From Tuwongella immobilis (GTDB taxonomy: Bacteria; Planctomycetota; Planctomycetia; Gemmatales; Gemmataceae): a DNA stretch of 64,000 nucleotides. Both the position numbers and the translations under genes were made by a program. The stretch spans positions 310,001 to 374,000 of the forward strand of contig NZ_LR593887.1 in NCBI RefSeq assembly GCF_901538355.1, in the 5' to 3' direction. Of the stretch, positions 32,680-42,388 are shown in pieces. The notes beneath the pieces were generated by a model. It was not told where the DNA came from and made no database searches. It was given only the letters and a program-made list of their open reading frames with translations. Position 1 is the first letter of the stretch. Every line of letters begins with the position of its first letter.

Positions 32680-35040
32680 TTATCCCACCCGAAATTGGAT
32701 GGGCACCTGACCGATGAGCACATTATCTTGCCCCACGGAAAGCGCACCAGCCACCGATTCCGCCTGCACGCGCGGATCGAGTTGCAGTTGGAAGCGAATT
32801 TCGCCGGGCTGACCGTTCCACACCAGCGGTTGCAGGGCGGAATCGATCATGCTGCCTTGCACTTCGAGATACAGCTGAATCCCTTTTCCGCGAACAATTC
32901 GCCGATTGAAGTAGGTGGCCCCCAACACTTGCGTGTGCATCTGCACCGATTGAGCGTAGCTGCAAATTTTTTGCGTCATCGCGGGGGGATGCACAATCGC
33001 TTGCACGAGAATCGCTTCGCCACGGCGAATGGTCGGCACGGCGAACATGGTCACCTGCACAAAATCTTGAGCCGGTTTCCAGAACATCAAAGCAGCGGAT
33101 AATTTCTCGCCGAATGACAGTTGCGGTGGCGGCGGCAGACTGACCATCAGCGGAGCCGGGACTGCTGCGGCCATTCCTGAAGGATTCGATGGCGAGGGCA
33201 TGGCCGGCGCGGTGGGCGCAGCCGGGCCAGCGGGCGAAGTCCGCGGCGCGGGAGTCGGAATCGCCCCCGAACGATTCGGTGCTGTGGGAATCGCCCCCGA
33301 ACGACCGGGAGCCGCCGTTCCGCTAGGCGGAGTCGAAGCCGTTGGATTGCTGCGACCACGGGCGGCCAGCGGCGTTTGGCTGGGCGTCAACTCCGGCAGC
33401 GGCGCGGAATCGAAATCATCGCTGGCATCGACCAGCCCGGCATTGCGGCGACCAGGCTTCTCCGGCGGATTGAGCGCACTTTCGTCACCGAATCCGACAT
33501 CATCCGGATGCAGCGACGCCGGATGCAGCGGCGAGCCGGGCTTGGTCGGGGCACTGGGCGGAACGGCACCCGATCGCGGAGTCGCGGGCCGAGGGGCGGC
33601 AGGCGTCCCCGGCGCGGCAGGCGACCCCGGTGCGGCGGGCGGTGTTGCGGGATTGGCACGAGCGGCCGGTTGCCCCGGAGCCGCAGTCGGACGCGGCTGA
33701 GTCGGCTGAGTTGGCTGAGCCGGTCGTGCGGCGGCGGGTTGACCGGGGCGAACTGCCGGATTCCCAATCGCGGGAGTGGCGGCACCCGGTTGACCGGGAC
33801 GAACGGCGGGATTTCCCGCGGCAGGTGTCGGGGCATTCGGGGCTGCTGGTCGCAGCGGCGCGGCCGGATTCGCCGGCGCTGCCGGGGCGGCGGGCATGGA
33901 CCCACTCGCGGGATTGGTGCCAACCGGGGGCTTGGCGGCGACGGCTTGCTGACGAACGGCTGCCATGGTCGATGATCGCGGAATCACGCCGCTGGTGTTG
34001 CCACGCGACAGCGGCGTCAGTAAGTCGATCAAATCACTCAACTTCGGATAGCGGGCGTCGGCATTCTTGGACATCAGCCGTTCGATGACCCCGATCAACC
34101 CCGACGGCGTATCCGGACGCACCGACCGCAGCGATGGCGGTGTGAGATTCTGGTGCGCCATCATCTTTTCCACGACGTTGCCATCGGGGAACGGGTAGCG
34201 ACCCGCCGTCGCATAATACAGCGTGCAACCGAGCGAGTATTGATCGCCGGCGGGGGTGCGTTTCGTGGGATCGACGATGCACTCGGGGCTGGAGCAATCC
34301 AGCATGTTCGACGTGGCATTGGCCGTCGAGATGGTATCGATGAGCGATTCTTCCTCGTCGATATTTTCAGCCAGCAGCGCACCGATGCCGAAATCGAGCA
34401 GGCGGACTTGCTGATCGGTGCCGACCATCACATTGGATGGTTTCAAGAGGCCGTGGAACAGGCCGCGTGGGTGGCAGTTTTGCAAGCCTTCGGCGATTTG
34501 CAGACCGATGCGGGCGATTTCCGTGAACGGCAGCGGGCCGCGTTCCTTAACGAGTTTTTCGAGCGTTAGCCCATCCACGCAGGGCCATACGAGGTAGTGA
34601 ACGCCCAGGGCCGTGCCCACGTCGATGAACGGCACCACCACGGGATGAGGGGGGAGTTCCGCGAATGCTCGCACTTGTTTGCGAGCGAGTCGCACGTTCC
34701 ACAGGCTGCGCATCGGCAGCACTTTCACCGCATATGCCAGGCGATCGGCACGCCCAATCGCTTTATAGACCGTCCCCATGTTGCCCGTGCCAATCGAATC
34801 GACGAGCATATACGGGCCAAGCACCAATTTGCGAGCGTCCCCTTGCAGGGCGCGATTGGCTTGGAATGGGGTGAGCAGTTGCTGTTGGGTCAGAAATTCC
34901 GCCAATGCTGTGGCATCGCCGTAGGGATTGGTCTCCCGGAATTCGGCGAGCAGCGGATCGAGTTGGCCGCGTTCCAAGAGTCGGGCGCGGACTAACTCGC
35001 CAACGAGCCATTCGCAGGTGCCAAGATCGTTTGGAGTCAT
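32680..35040 (-). CDS. Ser/Thr protein kinase-like protein, probable pseudokinase, with Pro/Ala-rich linker
   Basis: 786 residues from ATG 35,040. After a ~70-residue leader (LLTPFQANRALQGDARKLVLGPY) comes a kinase domain: glycine loop GTGNMG, Lys in YAVKVLP, DFGIG and SPE are present, but the catalytic loop reads HGLLKPSN, without the Asp of HRD. A long Pro/Ala/Gly linker (~380-640) precedes a C-terminal beta-rich domain (VQVTMFAVPTIRRGEAILVQ...). Phosphoryl transfer is therefore doubtful; a scaffold or sensor role is possible. The same leader type starts the kinase gene at 63,731. Confidence 0.8.
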   Translation of the reverse strand: MTPNDLGTCEWLVGELVRARLLERGQLDPLLAEFRETNPYGDATALAEFLTQQQLLTPFQANRALQGDARKLVLGPYMLVDSIGTGNMGTVYKAIGRADRLAYAVKVLPMRSLWNVRLARKQVRAFAELPPHPVVVPFIDVGTALGVHYLVWPCVDGLTLEKLVKERGPLPFTEIARIGLQIAEGLQNCHPRGLFHGLLKPSNVMVGTDQQVRLLDFGIGALLAENIDEEESLIDTISTANATSNMLDCSSPECIVDPTKRTPAGDQYSLGCTLYYATAGRYPFPDGNVVEKMMAHQNLTPPSLRSVRPDTPSGLIGVIERLMSKNADARYPKLSDLIDLLTPLSRGNTSGVIPRSSTMAAVRQQAVAAKPPVGTNPASGSMPAAPAAPANPAAPLRPAAPNAPTPAAGNPAVRPGQPGAATPAIGNPAVRPGQPAAARPAQPTQPTQPRPTAAPGQPAARANPATPPAAPGSPAAPGTPAAPRPATPRSGAVPPSAPTKPGSPLHPASLHPDDVGFGDESALNPPEKPGRRNAGLVDASDDFDSAPLPELTPSQTPLAARGRSNPTASTPPSGTAAPGRSGAIPTAPNRSGAIPTPAPRTSPAGPAAPTAPAMPSPSNPSGMAAAVPAPLMVSLPPPPQLSFGEKLSAALMFWKPAQDFVQVTMFAVPTIRRGEAILVQAIVHPPAMTQKICSYAQSVQMHTQVLGATYFNRRIVRGKGIQLYLEVQGSMIDSALQPLVWNGQPGEIRFQLQLDPRVQAESVAGALSVGQDNVLIGQVPIQFRVG

Positions 35041-35220
35041 GCTGACAGATTCCCTGGTTCGCAGACCGTTGCGATGGATTGGTTGCGGGTGCAGCCTGGC
35101 GACCCGATCGGCTCGGGATTTCTCATGAATCATACTCCAGGTTCGCGCCGAACCGCAACGCAATTTCCGCGCCTAAATCGTCTCCTGCTCAGGATTTTCA
35201 TCCTGAGATTTCAGTCCCCA

Positions 35221-36474
35221 TCAAACTCGTGGTTCACGCATGCTCCGCACGGGTTGCTGTTGTGCCACTTGGGCGAGTCGTGCCGAATATTCTGCCTGTT
35301 CCGCGGGGGTGGTCACGCGCTCCAAAATCACGCGCAGCCACTTGTTGGCTTGCTCCCAATCGCCTTGCTCGGCATACGCGGCGGCCAAGGTATCGAGCAT
35401 GGGAATGCTCTGCCAGTCGGTCAGTTCGCAGGCCCGAGTCGCACATTCCACCGCCTGAGCGCCGTTGCGAATCGACGCATCCGGTGCCGTCGCCCAGATC
35501 CACGCCAGACCGTTGAACGCATCCGCCTGATGGGGGTGATCGACCAGCACTTCCCGATAATCCCGAATCGCACCGGCGTAATCGCCCAATTGCTGACGAC
35601 AGTTCGCCCGACCCAATTTCGCACGCAGCGATTGCGGCTGACTCCGCAACCACGCGGAATAATCCCCCATGGCTTGCGCGAACTGGCCGGCCCGCTGCCA
35701 GCATTCCGCCCGCAGATCGAGCGCGGCCAAGAGTCCGGGGCGAAGTTCCAAGGCGATATTCAAATCCGCAAATGCACCCGACCAATCTTGCGAATCCATC
35801 CGCACCCGCGCCCGCAGGCAATAGGCATGCACCGCATCCGAGCGCCGTTCAATGGCCGCATCCAAATCTTCCAGCGCCAATTCCCAGCGACCGGTCGAGC
35901 AGTACACCGCCGCCCGGGCAATGCGAGTGGACACCTGATCGGGGTCGATTGTCAGAGCGGTTGAGTAATCCGCAAGGGCGGAATCGAATTGTTCCCGTTG
36001 GGCGTATAATTCGCCGCGTTGATGCAAATGGCTGACCGCCTCATCGGGATCGGCGACAATCGCAATCGACAGATCCGCCTCGGCTCGCTCGGAATCCCCC
36101 AGCGCGGCCCACGCACGCCCCCGCAGCCCGTGAATCGCCCCACGGCCGGGATCCAATTCCAACACCTGCGAACAATCGGCAATCGCTTGCTCGTATGCTT
36201 TTTGCAGAAATAGTTCCATCGCCCGATCGGCCAGCGATTGCACATCGTCCGGTCGCAAGCGAATCGCTTCCGTGAAGTCGGCAATGGCCGCAAGTCGTTT
36301 GCCCAATTCCGAATGCGCGTAGGCCCGATAGCGGTAGCCCGCCGCGACATCCGGCCGCAGACGAATCGCTTGCGTGAAATGCGATAATGCCTCGTCAAAC
36401 GCACCGGCATGAAGACATTCATGGCCGAGATTGAAAAAATCTTCCGCAGTTTGCGGTGCAGGCAACGGATTCAT
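35221..36474 (-). CDS. TPR repeat protein
   Basis: 417 residues of about eleven tetratricopeptide repeats with the usual pattern (ALSHFTQAIRLRPDVAAGYR, AIADFTEAIRLRPDD, ALADYSTALTIDPDQ). There is no signal peptide, so it should be cytoplasmic and act as a protein-binding scaffold. It ends about 180 bp upstream of the kinase-like gene on the same strand, which suggests a common transcript but not proof of interaction. Confidence 0.85.
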   Translation of the reverse strand: MNPLPAPQTAEDFFNLGHECLHAGAFDEALSHFTQAIRLRPDVAAGYRYRAYAHSELGKRLAAIADFTEAIRLRPDDVQSLADRAMELFLQKAYEQAIADCSQVLELDPGRGAIHGLRGRAWAALGDSERAEADLSIAIVADPDEAVSHLHQRGELYAQREQFDSALADYSTALTIDPDQVSTRIARAAVYCSTGRWELALEDLDAAIERRSDAVHAYCLRARVRMDSQDWSGAFADLNIALELRPGLLAALDLRAECWQRAGQFAQAMGDYSAWLRSQPQSLRAKLGRANCRQQLGDYAGAIRDYREVLVDHPHQADAFNGLAWIWATAPDASIRNGAQAVECATRACELTDWQSIPMLDTLAAAYAEQGDWEQANKWLRVILERVTTPAEQAEYSARLAQVAQQQPVRSMREPRV

Positions 36475-36655
36475 GCGGCGATCCTTGGTTCACACTCCGA
36501 AGCGTCGGAGAGCGGAGCGAGTGTTTCCCATGGTTCATTGTAGCGAGTCGCCGTCGAATTCGCCCAATTCTGCGGAGCGGAATTCATCCCGCCAGCCGCT
36601 TGATCCGATGCAACCGGATGCCGCGCATCTGCACAACCCGGCATCTGTGCGGATG

Positions 36656-38602
36656 TTAGGGCGTTGGCGGCAAATCGATCAGCCGAATCTGATGGATGAC
36701 ACAACTACCCACGTCGCCGGGTACCGCCTCGGTCGGGCCGCTGATGCGCAGGCGGTTCGCCTCCGGACGAATCCAGGCCGGGTTGATGGGAATGCGAATG
36801 CGTGTTGGCACCCGAGATCGGCGACCGACAAACGAGTTGAGCGTGCCGACCAGGTTCCCATTCATGCGCACTTCCGTGAGGCCGATTTTTTGACGAATCG
36901 CGTCACGGGCTGCGGGAGAATCCTCCGGACCAGCGAGATTGCCCACGAGAATTTCCAACGTCGGCGGCGCAGGATCATTCCAATCAAACGCCCATTCGCG
37001 GAATGTTCCCACTGGTTCGGGCGGCTCTAATCGCCCATCGAAAACGCGGCCCAGATGGATTGGCGTGCGTTCCAGCCAGCGCTCCGCACGCACCCCCAAC
37101 CAGGTGATGCGCTCGATGCGCGAAATGGGAATCCGCACCACTCCCAAACTGAGATGCGCAATCTCCCAATGCGTGGCCGAGATGGATTGCACAGGTCCAG
37201 TGAGTGTGTCGCGCAAATCGTCATCAGCGCAGATGGTCAGGCGAACTTGCCAGCCACGGGTGATGCCGGGGTTCTCCACGGTTGGTATGGGCAGCGGCAT
37301 GGGCAGCGTCACGGGGCGGCGGCGGGGCAGCCACGCGCGAGCGATCGTCCAATCGAAGGCATCGGTTCCGAGCGGCGATTTCCACCGAACACCCATGGGC
37401 GAAAGATTTTGCGGCAGGCCGAATCGCTCCTCTCCCGTCCAGAGCGTCAGCCGATCCCGTGTTGGCACCTCGCCGGTGGCGGGGCGGAAATCGCGATCGC
37501 GGACGGAGCGCGGCACCGCCAGCGACAGCGCATCCACCAGCAAACGCCCGGAGATGCCATTGGCATCGGGCGGGGCGGTACTCACAGCTTCAAGGCGAAT
37601 TTCCAGCGATTCCAGCGGTTCCCATGCGGGATCGGCCCCAGTATCGGCGGTGGCCCCACGAGTGGCGGTGGGCGCGGCGGGGCGGCGCTGCTGCCAGGGC
37701 ACGCGATCGTCGATCGCCAAGAGTCGCGCCGTTGCGGACCATTCCCAATCGAACCGCTGCCAAGTTTCGCCGATGCGAATCGGGAAATCGACGGTCGCTC
37801 CCGATGCCGCCGGCCCCTTGGGCGCACTTTCGACCCGTGCCGGAGTCGGCGAGAACGGCACCCGAATCGTCTGCTTGCCGAAGCGCGCCACCAGCACCGC
37901 ACGCAAGCCATTCACCGGGCCGCTCATCCGCACCCAGCCACGCAACCGCCCTTCTGGTAACGATTTCGGTAATGGGATGGCCAGTGATTGATCGACAATT
38001 GCGAATGCGAATGCCGCTTTTCCTTCGAGGGGCGAACGAGGGTCGATCGACGGCATTGGCCGGGGCGGTGAGGTGGGTACAGTCGGATTGGTGTTCGTTT
38101 GCGGATTCACGCGAGTGGTCGGGGGCGATTCGGCGTCGGCAAGCCAAATCGGTCGCCACGGTCCATCGACCGCCAGCGCACGTACCTCGGCCAACGGAAT
38201 CGCCAGTGGTGCAGCATTGGCCGCTTGCCAACTCGTCCGCACGGAGAGCGAATCCTTTTGCGGAGCAACCGCGAGCGCATCACCTTGCGGGGCAACGAGA
38301 AGCGAATCACCTTGATCCAGATGCAACCGCAGCGGCCAAAGCGCGGCCATCGGCGCGGGTTGCGATCGAGATTCCTGGATCGAATCCCAGGCATCCCGTG
38401 GAATCGGCTGCCCTTGCGAATCCAGAAACGACGGCCCATCAATCGGGCGAGTATTCGGCGATTGCCAGCGGAGGGTGCCATCAACCCGCCGCCCATCGCG
38501 CAGCACGAGTTCCGCCGCCGTCGCAGTCAGGCCGACGATCAGCCCACTGAGAAGCCAGCCGACGCCAATTCCGAATCGACACCAGACGGGAAACCTTCGC
38601 AT
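36656..38602 (-). CDS. Large secreted hypothetical protein
   Basis: 648 residues with signal peptide or anchor (residues ~8-30). No family is recognised. Visible parts: an N-terminal region with a repeat-like QGDALAVAPQKDSL, a central domain with the strand FAFAIVDQSLAIPLPKSLPE, and a C-terminal domain ending GDVGSCVIHQIRLIDLPP that looks like a jelly-roll carbohydrate-binding or NPCBM-like fold (inference). Trp- and Pro-rich. It stands alone, with about 340 bases of AT-richer DNA upstream. Confidence 0.65.
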   Translation of the reverse strand: MRRFPVWCRFGIGVGWLLSGLIVGLTATAAELVLRDGRRVDGTLRWQSPNTRPIDGPSFLDSQGQPIPRDAWDSIQESRSQPAPMAALWPLRLHLDQGDSLLVAPQGDALAVAPQKDSLSVRTSWQAANAAPLAIPLAEVRALAVDGPWRPIWLADAESPPTTRVNPQTNTNPTVPTSPPRPMPSIDPRSPLEGKAAFAFAIVDQSLAIPLPKSLPEGRLRGWVRMSGPVNGLRAVLVARFGKQTIRVPFSPTPARVESAPKGPAASGATVDFPIRIGETWQRFDWEWSATARLLAIDDRVPWQQRRPAAPTATRGATADTGADPAWEPLESLEIRLEAVSTAPPDANGISGRLLVDALSLAVPRSVRDRDFRPATGEVPTRDRLTLWTGEERFGLPQNLSPMGVRWKSPLGTDAFDWTIARAWLPRRRPVTLPMPLPIPTVENPGITRGWQVRLTICADDDLRDTLTGPVQSISATHWEIAHLSLGVVRIPISRIERITWLGVRAERWLERTPIHLGRVFDGRLEPPEPVGTFREWAFDWNDPAPPTLEILVGNLAGPEDSPAARDAIRQKIGLTEVRMNGNLVGTLNSFVGRRSRVPTRIRIPINPAWIRPEANRLRISGPTEAVPGDVGSCVIHQIRLIDLPPTP

Positions 38603-38941
38603 GCCTCGATTTTAGCCACCCGCTCTCACAATTGCCTCAAGAATTTTCCCGCATCCGCAAATCCGAACCACCCCAACCGCTGTTCGAACAACCAAAGATA
38701 CTCAGTTAGAAGTGGTGGCAAAATGCAGTAATGATTCACTGTAACATATTGAAGCGATGACGGTTGTGGCGAGCGAATGCGTAAGTAAATTCCTGTTTAC
38801 CTTAATTGGGTCCGTTGGAATACCCTTAGCAGTCGAGGGGGGCGGGTGGCAAGTCGAACTCGGGGGCAAACGGTGGAGGGGGGAGGTTCGTCGTATCATA
38901 CGAGTGGCGAGAAGCGGGGGAGTGGCTCGGGAGGGCGAATC
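38603..38941. other. Divergent intergenic region
   Basis: About 340 bases without a supported gene between two divergent genes. The first half is AT-richer than the surroundings and probably holds the promoters of both. No clear -35/-10 pair was found. Confidence 0.4.
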
Positions 38942-39631
38942 ATGCGCGGCAATCGTGGGACGATGGTGCGTCGGTTGGCGGTGATGGTGGGGCTGGTGCT
39001 GATCGCGCTGGTGGGCACCGTCGAGCGAGTGCGGGCGGGGATCATTCAGGACAACACGCCGGCTGGCTTGACCAAGCGGGCGGCGGCGGTGGTGGAAGGG
39101 ACCGTCGAAGCCGTGCAGCACACGGATCGCCCGCTTCCGGGGCAACTGATGCGGATGTTCCAGATTCGCATCCAGGTGACAGCGGTGCCCAAAGGGAGCG
39201 CAATTCCGGTCAATCAGCCGCTCACCATTGTGGCGTCGCGGCCTCGGGTGACGGTGCGGCTGGACAATCTCGCTCCGCGGCCCAATCCGATTGTCGGAAT
39301 CGGCTGCGCGGCGGTGTCGATGAACGATCAACCCGTGAAAATTCCGGTGGTGGGTGACAAGGTCCGCATCTATTTGCAGCCGGATTATGAGGATGCCTCG
39401 ACCATGCGGGCGTTCAGCCTCGAATCGCTGACCGAACATCCTGGCGACGAGGAACAGATGAAACTGTACGAGGTGGGCTACGATGCCAGCGGGCTGGCGT
39501 ATGCCTGGGCGGATGAAGATCAATTGTCGCCGCAACAGGTTGCCATCTTGGGACTTGTGATGGGGTTGGTGCTGCTGCTGGTTGGCATTGTCGTGGGGCG
39601 AAATGTGGAGCGATTTCGGGGACGGGGGTGA
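38942..39631 (+). CDS. Exported membrane-anchored hypothetical protein
   Basis: 229 residues from ATG 38,942 (GGGAGGG upstream). A signal peptide (LAVMVGLVLIALVG), a beta-rich middle of ~150 residues (AAAVVEGTVEAV, IRIQVTAVPKGSAIPVN) and a C-terminal membrane segment (VAILGLVMGLVLLLVGIVVG) with a short basic tail. This resembles membrane-anchored exported proteins of planctomycetes but no family is recognised. It ends 5 bp before the convergent ComEA-like gene. Confidence 0.65.
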   Translation: MRGNRGTMVRRLAVMVGLVLIALVGTVERVRAGIIQDNTPAGLTKRAAAVVEGTVEAVQHTDRPLPGQLMRMFQIRIQVTAVPKGSAIPVNQPLTIVASRPRVTVRLDNLAPRPNPIVGIGCAAVSMNDQPVKIPVVGDKVRIYLQPDYEDASTMRAFSLESLTEHPGDEEQMKLYEVGYDASGLAYAWADEDQLSPQQVAILGLVMGLVLLLVGIVVGRNVERFRGRG

Positions 39632-39636
39632 TCGAT

Positions 39637-40158
39637 TCACGGAGTGAAAACGATCAGCGGGCGAAGTTGCTCGATGCGCTTGGGGCCGATGCCGCTGACC
39701 CGTCGCAAGTCCATCAGTTGCTCAAATGGGCGTTCTTCTCGGCTGGCGATGATGCGGCTGGCGAGCACGGGGCCGATGCCGGGAAGGCGCTGGAGCGTGG
39801 CGAGATCCGCGCGGTTGATGTCGATTGGCCCATCGTCGGGCGTGATTTTTTGCGTGGGGGCATAACCCGCTTGCCATTCTGGGCCATCGGCGACGGGTTT
39901 GCGAGCGAGTCGTTCGACGGCGAAGGTGCCCGATTCGGCGGGGCTGGTGCCGCTCGCGTCGCTCTCCAGCGGCGATTCCTGAAGCGGATCATCCGCCAGC
40001 GGATTGGCGCGTTGGACCAGCGAAACTGGTGTGACGACCGGGGCGGGACGTGGCCAAGGAATCGAGCGACCGATGAGCAGAATCGTCGGCACCAACAGCA
40101 GCAGCAGAATTCCCACGGGAACCCGCGAACTGGTCGTCGGTTCCTCCTGCTCTGCCAT
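39637..40158 (-). CDS. ComEA-like helix-hairpin-helix DNA-binding protein
   Basis: 173 residues from ATG 40,158 (AGGAAG upstream). One membrane segment (ILLLLLVPTILLIGR), a linker of ~80 residues and a C-terminal double helix-hairpin-helix domain: IDINRADLATLQRLPGIGPV and LMDLRRVSGIGPKRIEQL. This fits ComEA, the membrane-bound DNA receptor for natural transformation, or a related DNA-binding protein. No other competence gene is in the window. Confidence 0.8.
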   Translation of the reverse strand: MAEQEEPTTSSRVPVGILLLLLVPTILLIGRSIPWPRPAPVVTPVSLVQRANPLADDPLQESPLESDASGTSPAESGTFAVERLARKPVADGPEWQAGYAPTQKITPDDGPIDINRADLATLQRLPGIGPVLASRIIASREERPFEQLMDLRRVSGIGPKRIEQLRPLIVFTP

Positions 40159-40370
40159 GGTGGGGCTTCCTATCTCGGCCATCAATTGTGGATGCAACTC
40201 GGTGTGACATTATGGTAGATGCGACCGAATGGAGATGCAACCACGAAGCCGCAAAATCGTGATAACCGGCGCAATTCGCCGCATGGAACGATGCGAGCGA
40301 ATGCGGCCGGGCGGCGGTTGGTGGGGATGGTCGGTGCCGTAAGTCGTTTCGGGAAATGAAACGCTGCGGC

Positions 40371-40880
40371 TTATGGGGCAGGTGGTGTTTCCAATCGTCG
40401 GGCCATCACATATTCGCAATAGTTGAATCGAAATGAGCGGTCGGGATCGTAGACTTGCAGCAAGAAGGTCTTATTCAGGCAGAAATCGTCGTCGATGGCG
40501 TTCCAGAATCGCAGATTCAGCACGGGTGTCGGCAGTGCCGGGTTAATGAACGGCGTGAAATCGATGCTGAGCAGTGCTTCGGCGGCCTCGATCAGCAAAT
40601 GATGGAAGACGAGACGCTTGTTGCCGGTTTCGTTGTGCCAAGCGTCGAATTCGGCTTGGATCAGCGAGCCGTCTGAATCGGCGGAATAGTAGTATTTCCA
40701 CCCGCCGATATCGAGCGGATCGTCCTCGCGAGTCATGATGGTGACCGAAGAGGAGCGATGCCAGGGGACGAACTCGTACAGCACGCCCCGCACATCGGGA
40801 TCATCCCATTGTTCCTGGGGCACTTCCGCCAGGAGTTGTTCAATCTCGCGGCGGAATTTTTCGCGGACGGTCTGTGCCAT
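40371..40880 (-). CDS. Conserved hypothetical protein
   Basis: 169 residues from ATG 40,880 (AGGAG upstream). A soluble protein, Trp/Asp-rich, with KFRREIEQLLAEVPQEQWDD and a middle of aromatic-rich strands (GGWKYYYSADSDGSLIQAEF). It has no signal peptide. The open frame continues upstream into unrelated codons and is not used. Function unknown. It lies about 115 bp after homoserine dehydrogenase on the same strand. Confidence 0.55.
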   Translation of the reverse strand: MAQTVREKFRREIEQLLAEVPQEQWDDPDVRGVLYEFVPWHRSSSVTIMTREDDPLDIGGWKYYYSADSDGSLIQAEFDAWHNETGNKRLVFHHLLIEAAEALLSIDFTPFINPALPTPVLNLRFWNAIDDDFCLNKTFLLQVYDPDRSFRFNYCEYVMARRLETPPAP

Positions 40881-40995
40881 CGATGACTCCTGTTCATCGT
40901 TGGATCGCGGACAAGCGGCGACTGGAGTGCCCCCAATGAATGTCCATATCACTGCCCGAGTCGATGCCTGCGCCGATGGCCATGGCGCTGTCGGC

Positions 40996-42297
40996 TTAAT
41001 CGGCGACAGAATACCAGACGCACGGAGCATGCACGCCAGGCAGTTGGTTGATGGTATCCAGTGCGCGGCGGAAGCCACCGGTGGGAGCCGCGTGCGTCAT
41101 AATCACCAACGGCACCGATTGGGCACCGGTCGTATCGCGGGGTTCGTGTTGGATCACGGAAGCGATGCTGATCTGGTGCGAGGCCAACACGCGGGCGACT
41201 TCGGCGAGCATGCCGGGCCGGTCATCCACTTGCAAGCGCAAGTAGAAACGGGAGGTGACGGTGTCGTTGGATCGCAGCGAAAAGCCTTGGGCGCTGGCTT
41301 CCCACAATCGCAATTGTTGGAAGGTGCGTTGGGCGCGGCCAACGGCCAAATCGATGAGATCGGCAACCACACTGCTTGCGGTCGGCATCATCCCCGCGCC
41401 CGGCCCCATGTACAGCGTTTCGCCCACGACATCGCCCATGACTTGGATGGCGTTGTAGGCACCGCGAACTTGGGCGAGCATGCTGTTGCGACGCAGCAGC
41501 ACCGGGGCGACGTGCATGGCCACTTGCCCCTGATTCAGCCAAGCCTCGGCCAGCAGTTTGATGACGTATCCCAATTCTTGGGCGAACTTGAGATCGGTTG
41601 CGTCGATGCGGTCGATGCCGATGCGTTCGATGGATGCCATGGGGACATCGATGCCGAATCCCAAGCGGGCGAGTACGCCCAATTTGTGGGCGGCGTCGCT
41701 GCCATCGACATCGAGTGTGGGGTCCGCCTCGGCGTAACCCAACCGCTGAGCTTCGGCCAGGGCGTCGGCGTAGCTTTGCCCCTTGTCGGCCATGGCGGTG
41801 AGGATGAAATTCGAGGTGCCGTTGAGAATGCCTTGAATCGACGTCACCTGATTGGCGGCGAGACTTTGGCCAATGGCGGCGATGATGGGCACGCCCCCGG
41901 CGACACTCGCTTCGAAGGCGACGGTGCGTTCGTTTTGCCGGGCCGCTTCAAAAACCTCGGTGCCATGCTCGGCGAGCAGTGCTTTGTTGGCGGTGACGAC
42001 GTGCTTGCCCGCGTGGAGCGATTCCAGCACAAATTGGCGGGCTTTTTGCGTGCCACCCACCAGTTCGACCACCACATGGACATTGGGATCGCTGAGGACG
42101 GTCGAAAAATCGGTGGTGATGAGAGTTGTCGGAATCGCCGGGTCACGCGGTCGCACGGGATCGCGCACGACGATGCGGCGCAGCTCCAACGGCCGCCCCG
42201 CTCGGGAGAGCATCCGTTCGCCGCGTTCCAGCAGAATTTTCGCAACCCCGGTGCCAACCGTTCCGCAACCAATCAGGGCAATTCCCAACGCATCCAT
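40996..42297 (-). CDS. hom: Homoserine dehydrogenase
   Basis: 433 residues. The Rossmann motif is LIGCGTVGTGVAKILL, followed by VELVGGTQKARQFV, TANKALLAEHG and the catalytic segment ILNGTSNFILTAM (about residue 180) with the ADPTLDVDGSDAAHKL region. The C-terminal ~90 residues form an ACT domain (RFYLRLQVDDRPGMLAEVAR). It reduces aspartate semialdehyde to homoserine for threonine and methionine synthesis, and the ACT domain suggests feedback by threonine. The length is typical. Confidence 0.95.
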   Translation of the reverse strand: MDALGIALIGCGTVGTGVAKILLERGERMLSRAGRPLELRRIVVRDPVRPRDPAIPTTLITTDFSTVLSDPNVHVVVELVGGTQKARQFVLESLHAGKHVVTANKALLAEHGTEVFEAARQNERTVAFEASVAGGVPIIAAIGQSLAANQVTSIQGILNGTSNFILTAMADKGQSYADALAEAQRLGYAEADPTLDVDGSDAAHKLGVLARLGFGIDVPMASIERIGIDRIDATDLKFAQELGYVIKLLAEAWLNQGQVAMHVAPVLLRRNSMLAQVRGAYNAIQVMGDVVGETLYMGPGAGMMPTASSVVADLIDLAVGRAQRTFQQLRLWEASAQGFSLRSNDTVTSRFYLRLQVDDRPGMLAEVARVLASHQISIASVIQHEPRDTTGAQSVPLVIMTHAAPTGGFRRALDTINQLPGVHAPCVWYSVAD

Positions 42298-42388
42298 CGT
42301 TTGCCTTCCGCTGTATCAAGGAACAAGTGCCCTTAGTGTATCGGATTTTGGGCGGAGTGTCTCGCGGTCGCTGGGATTTCGCAATGGG

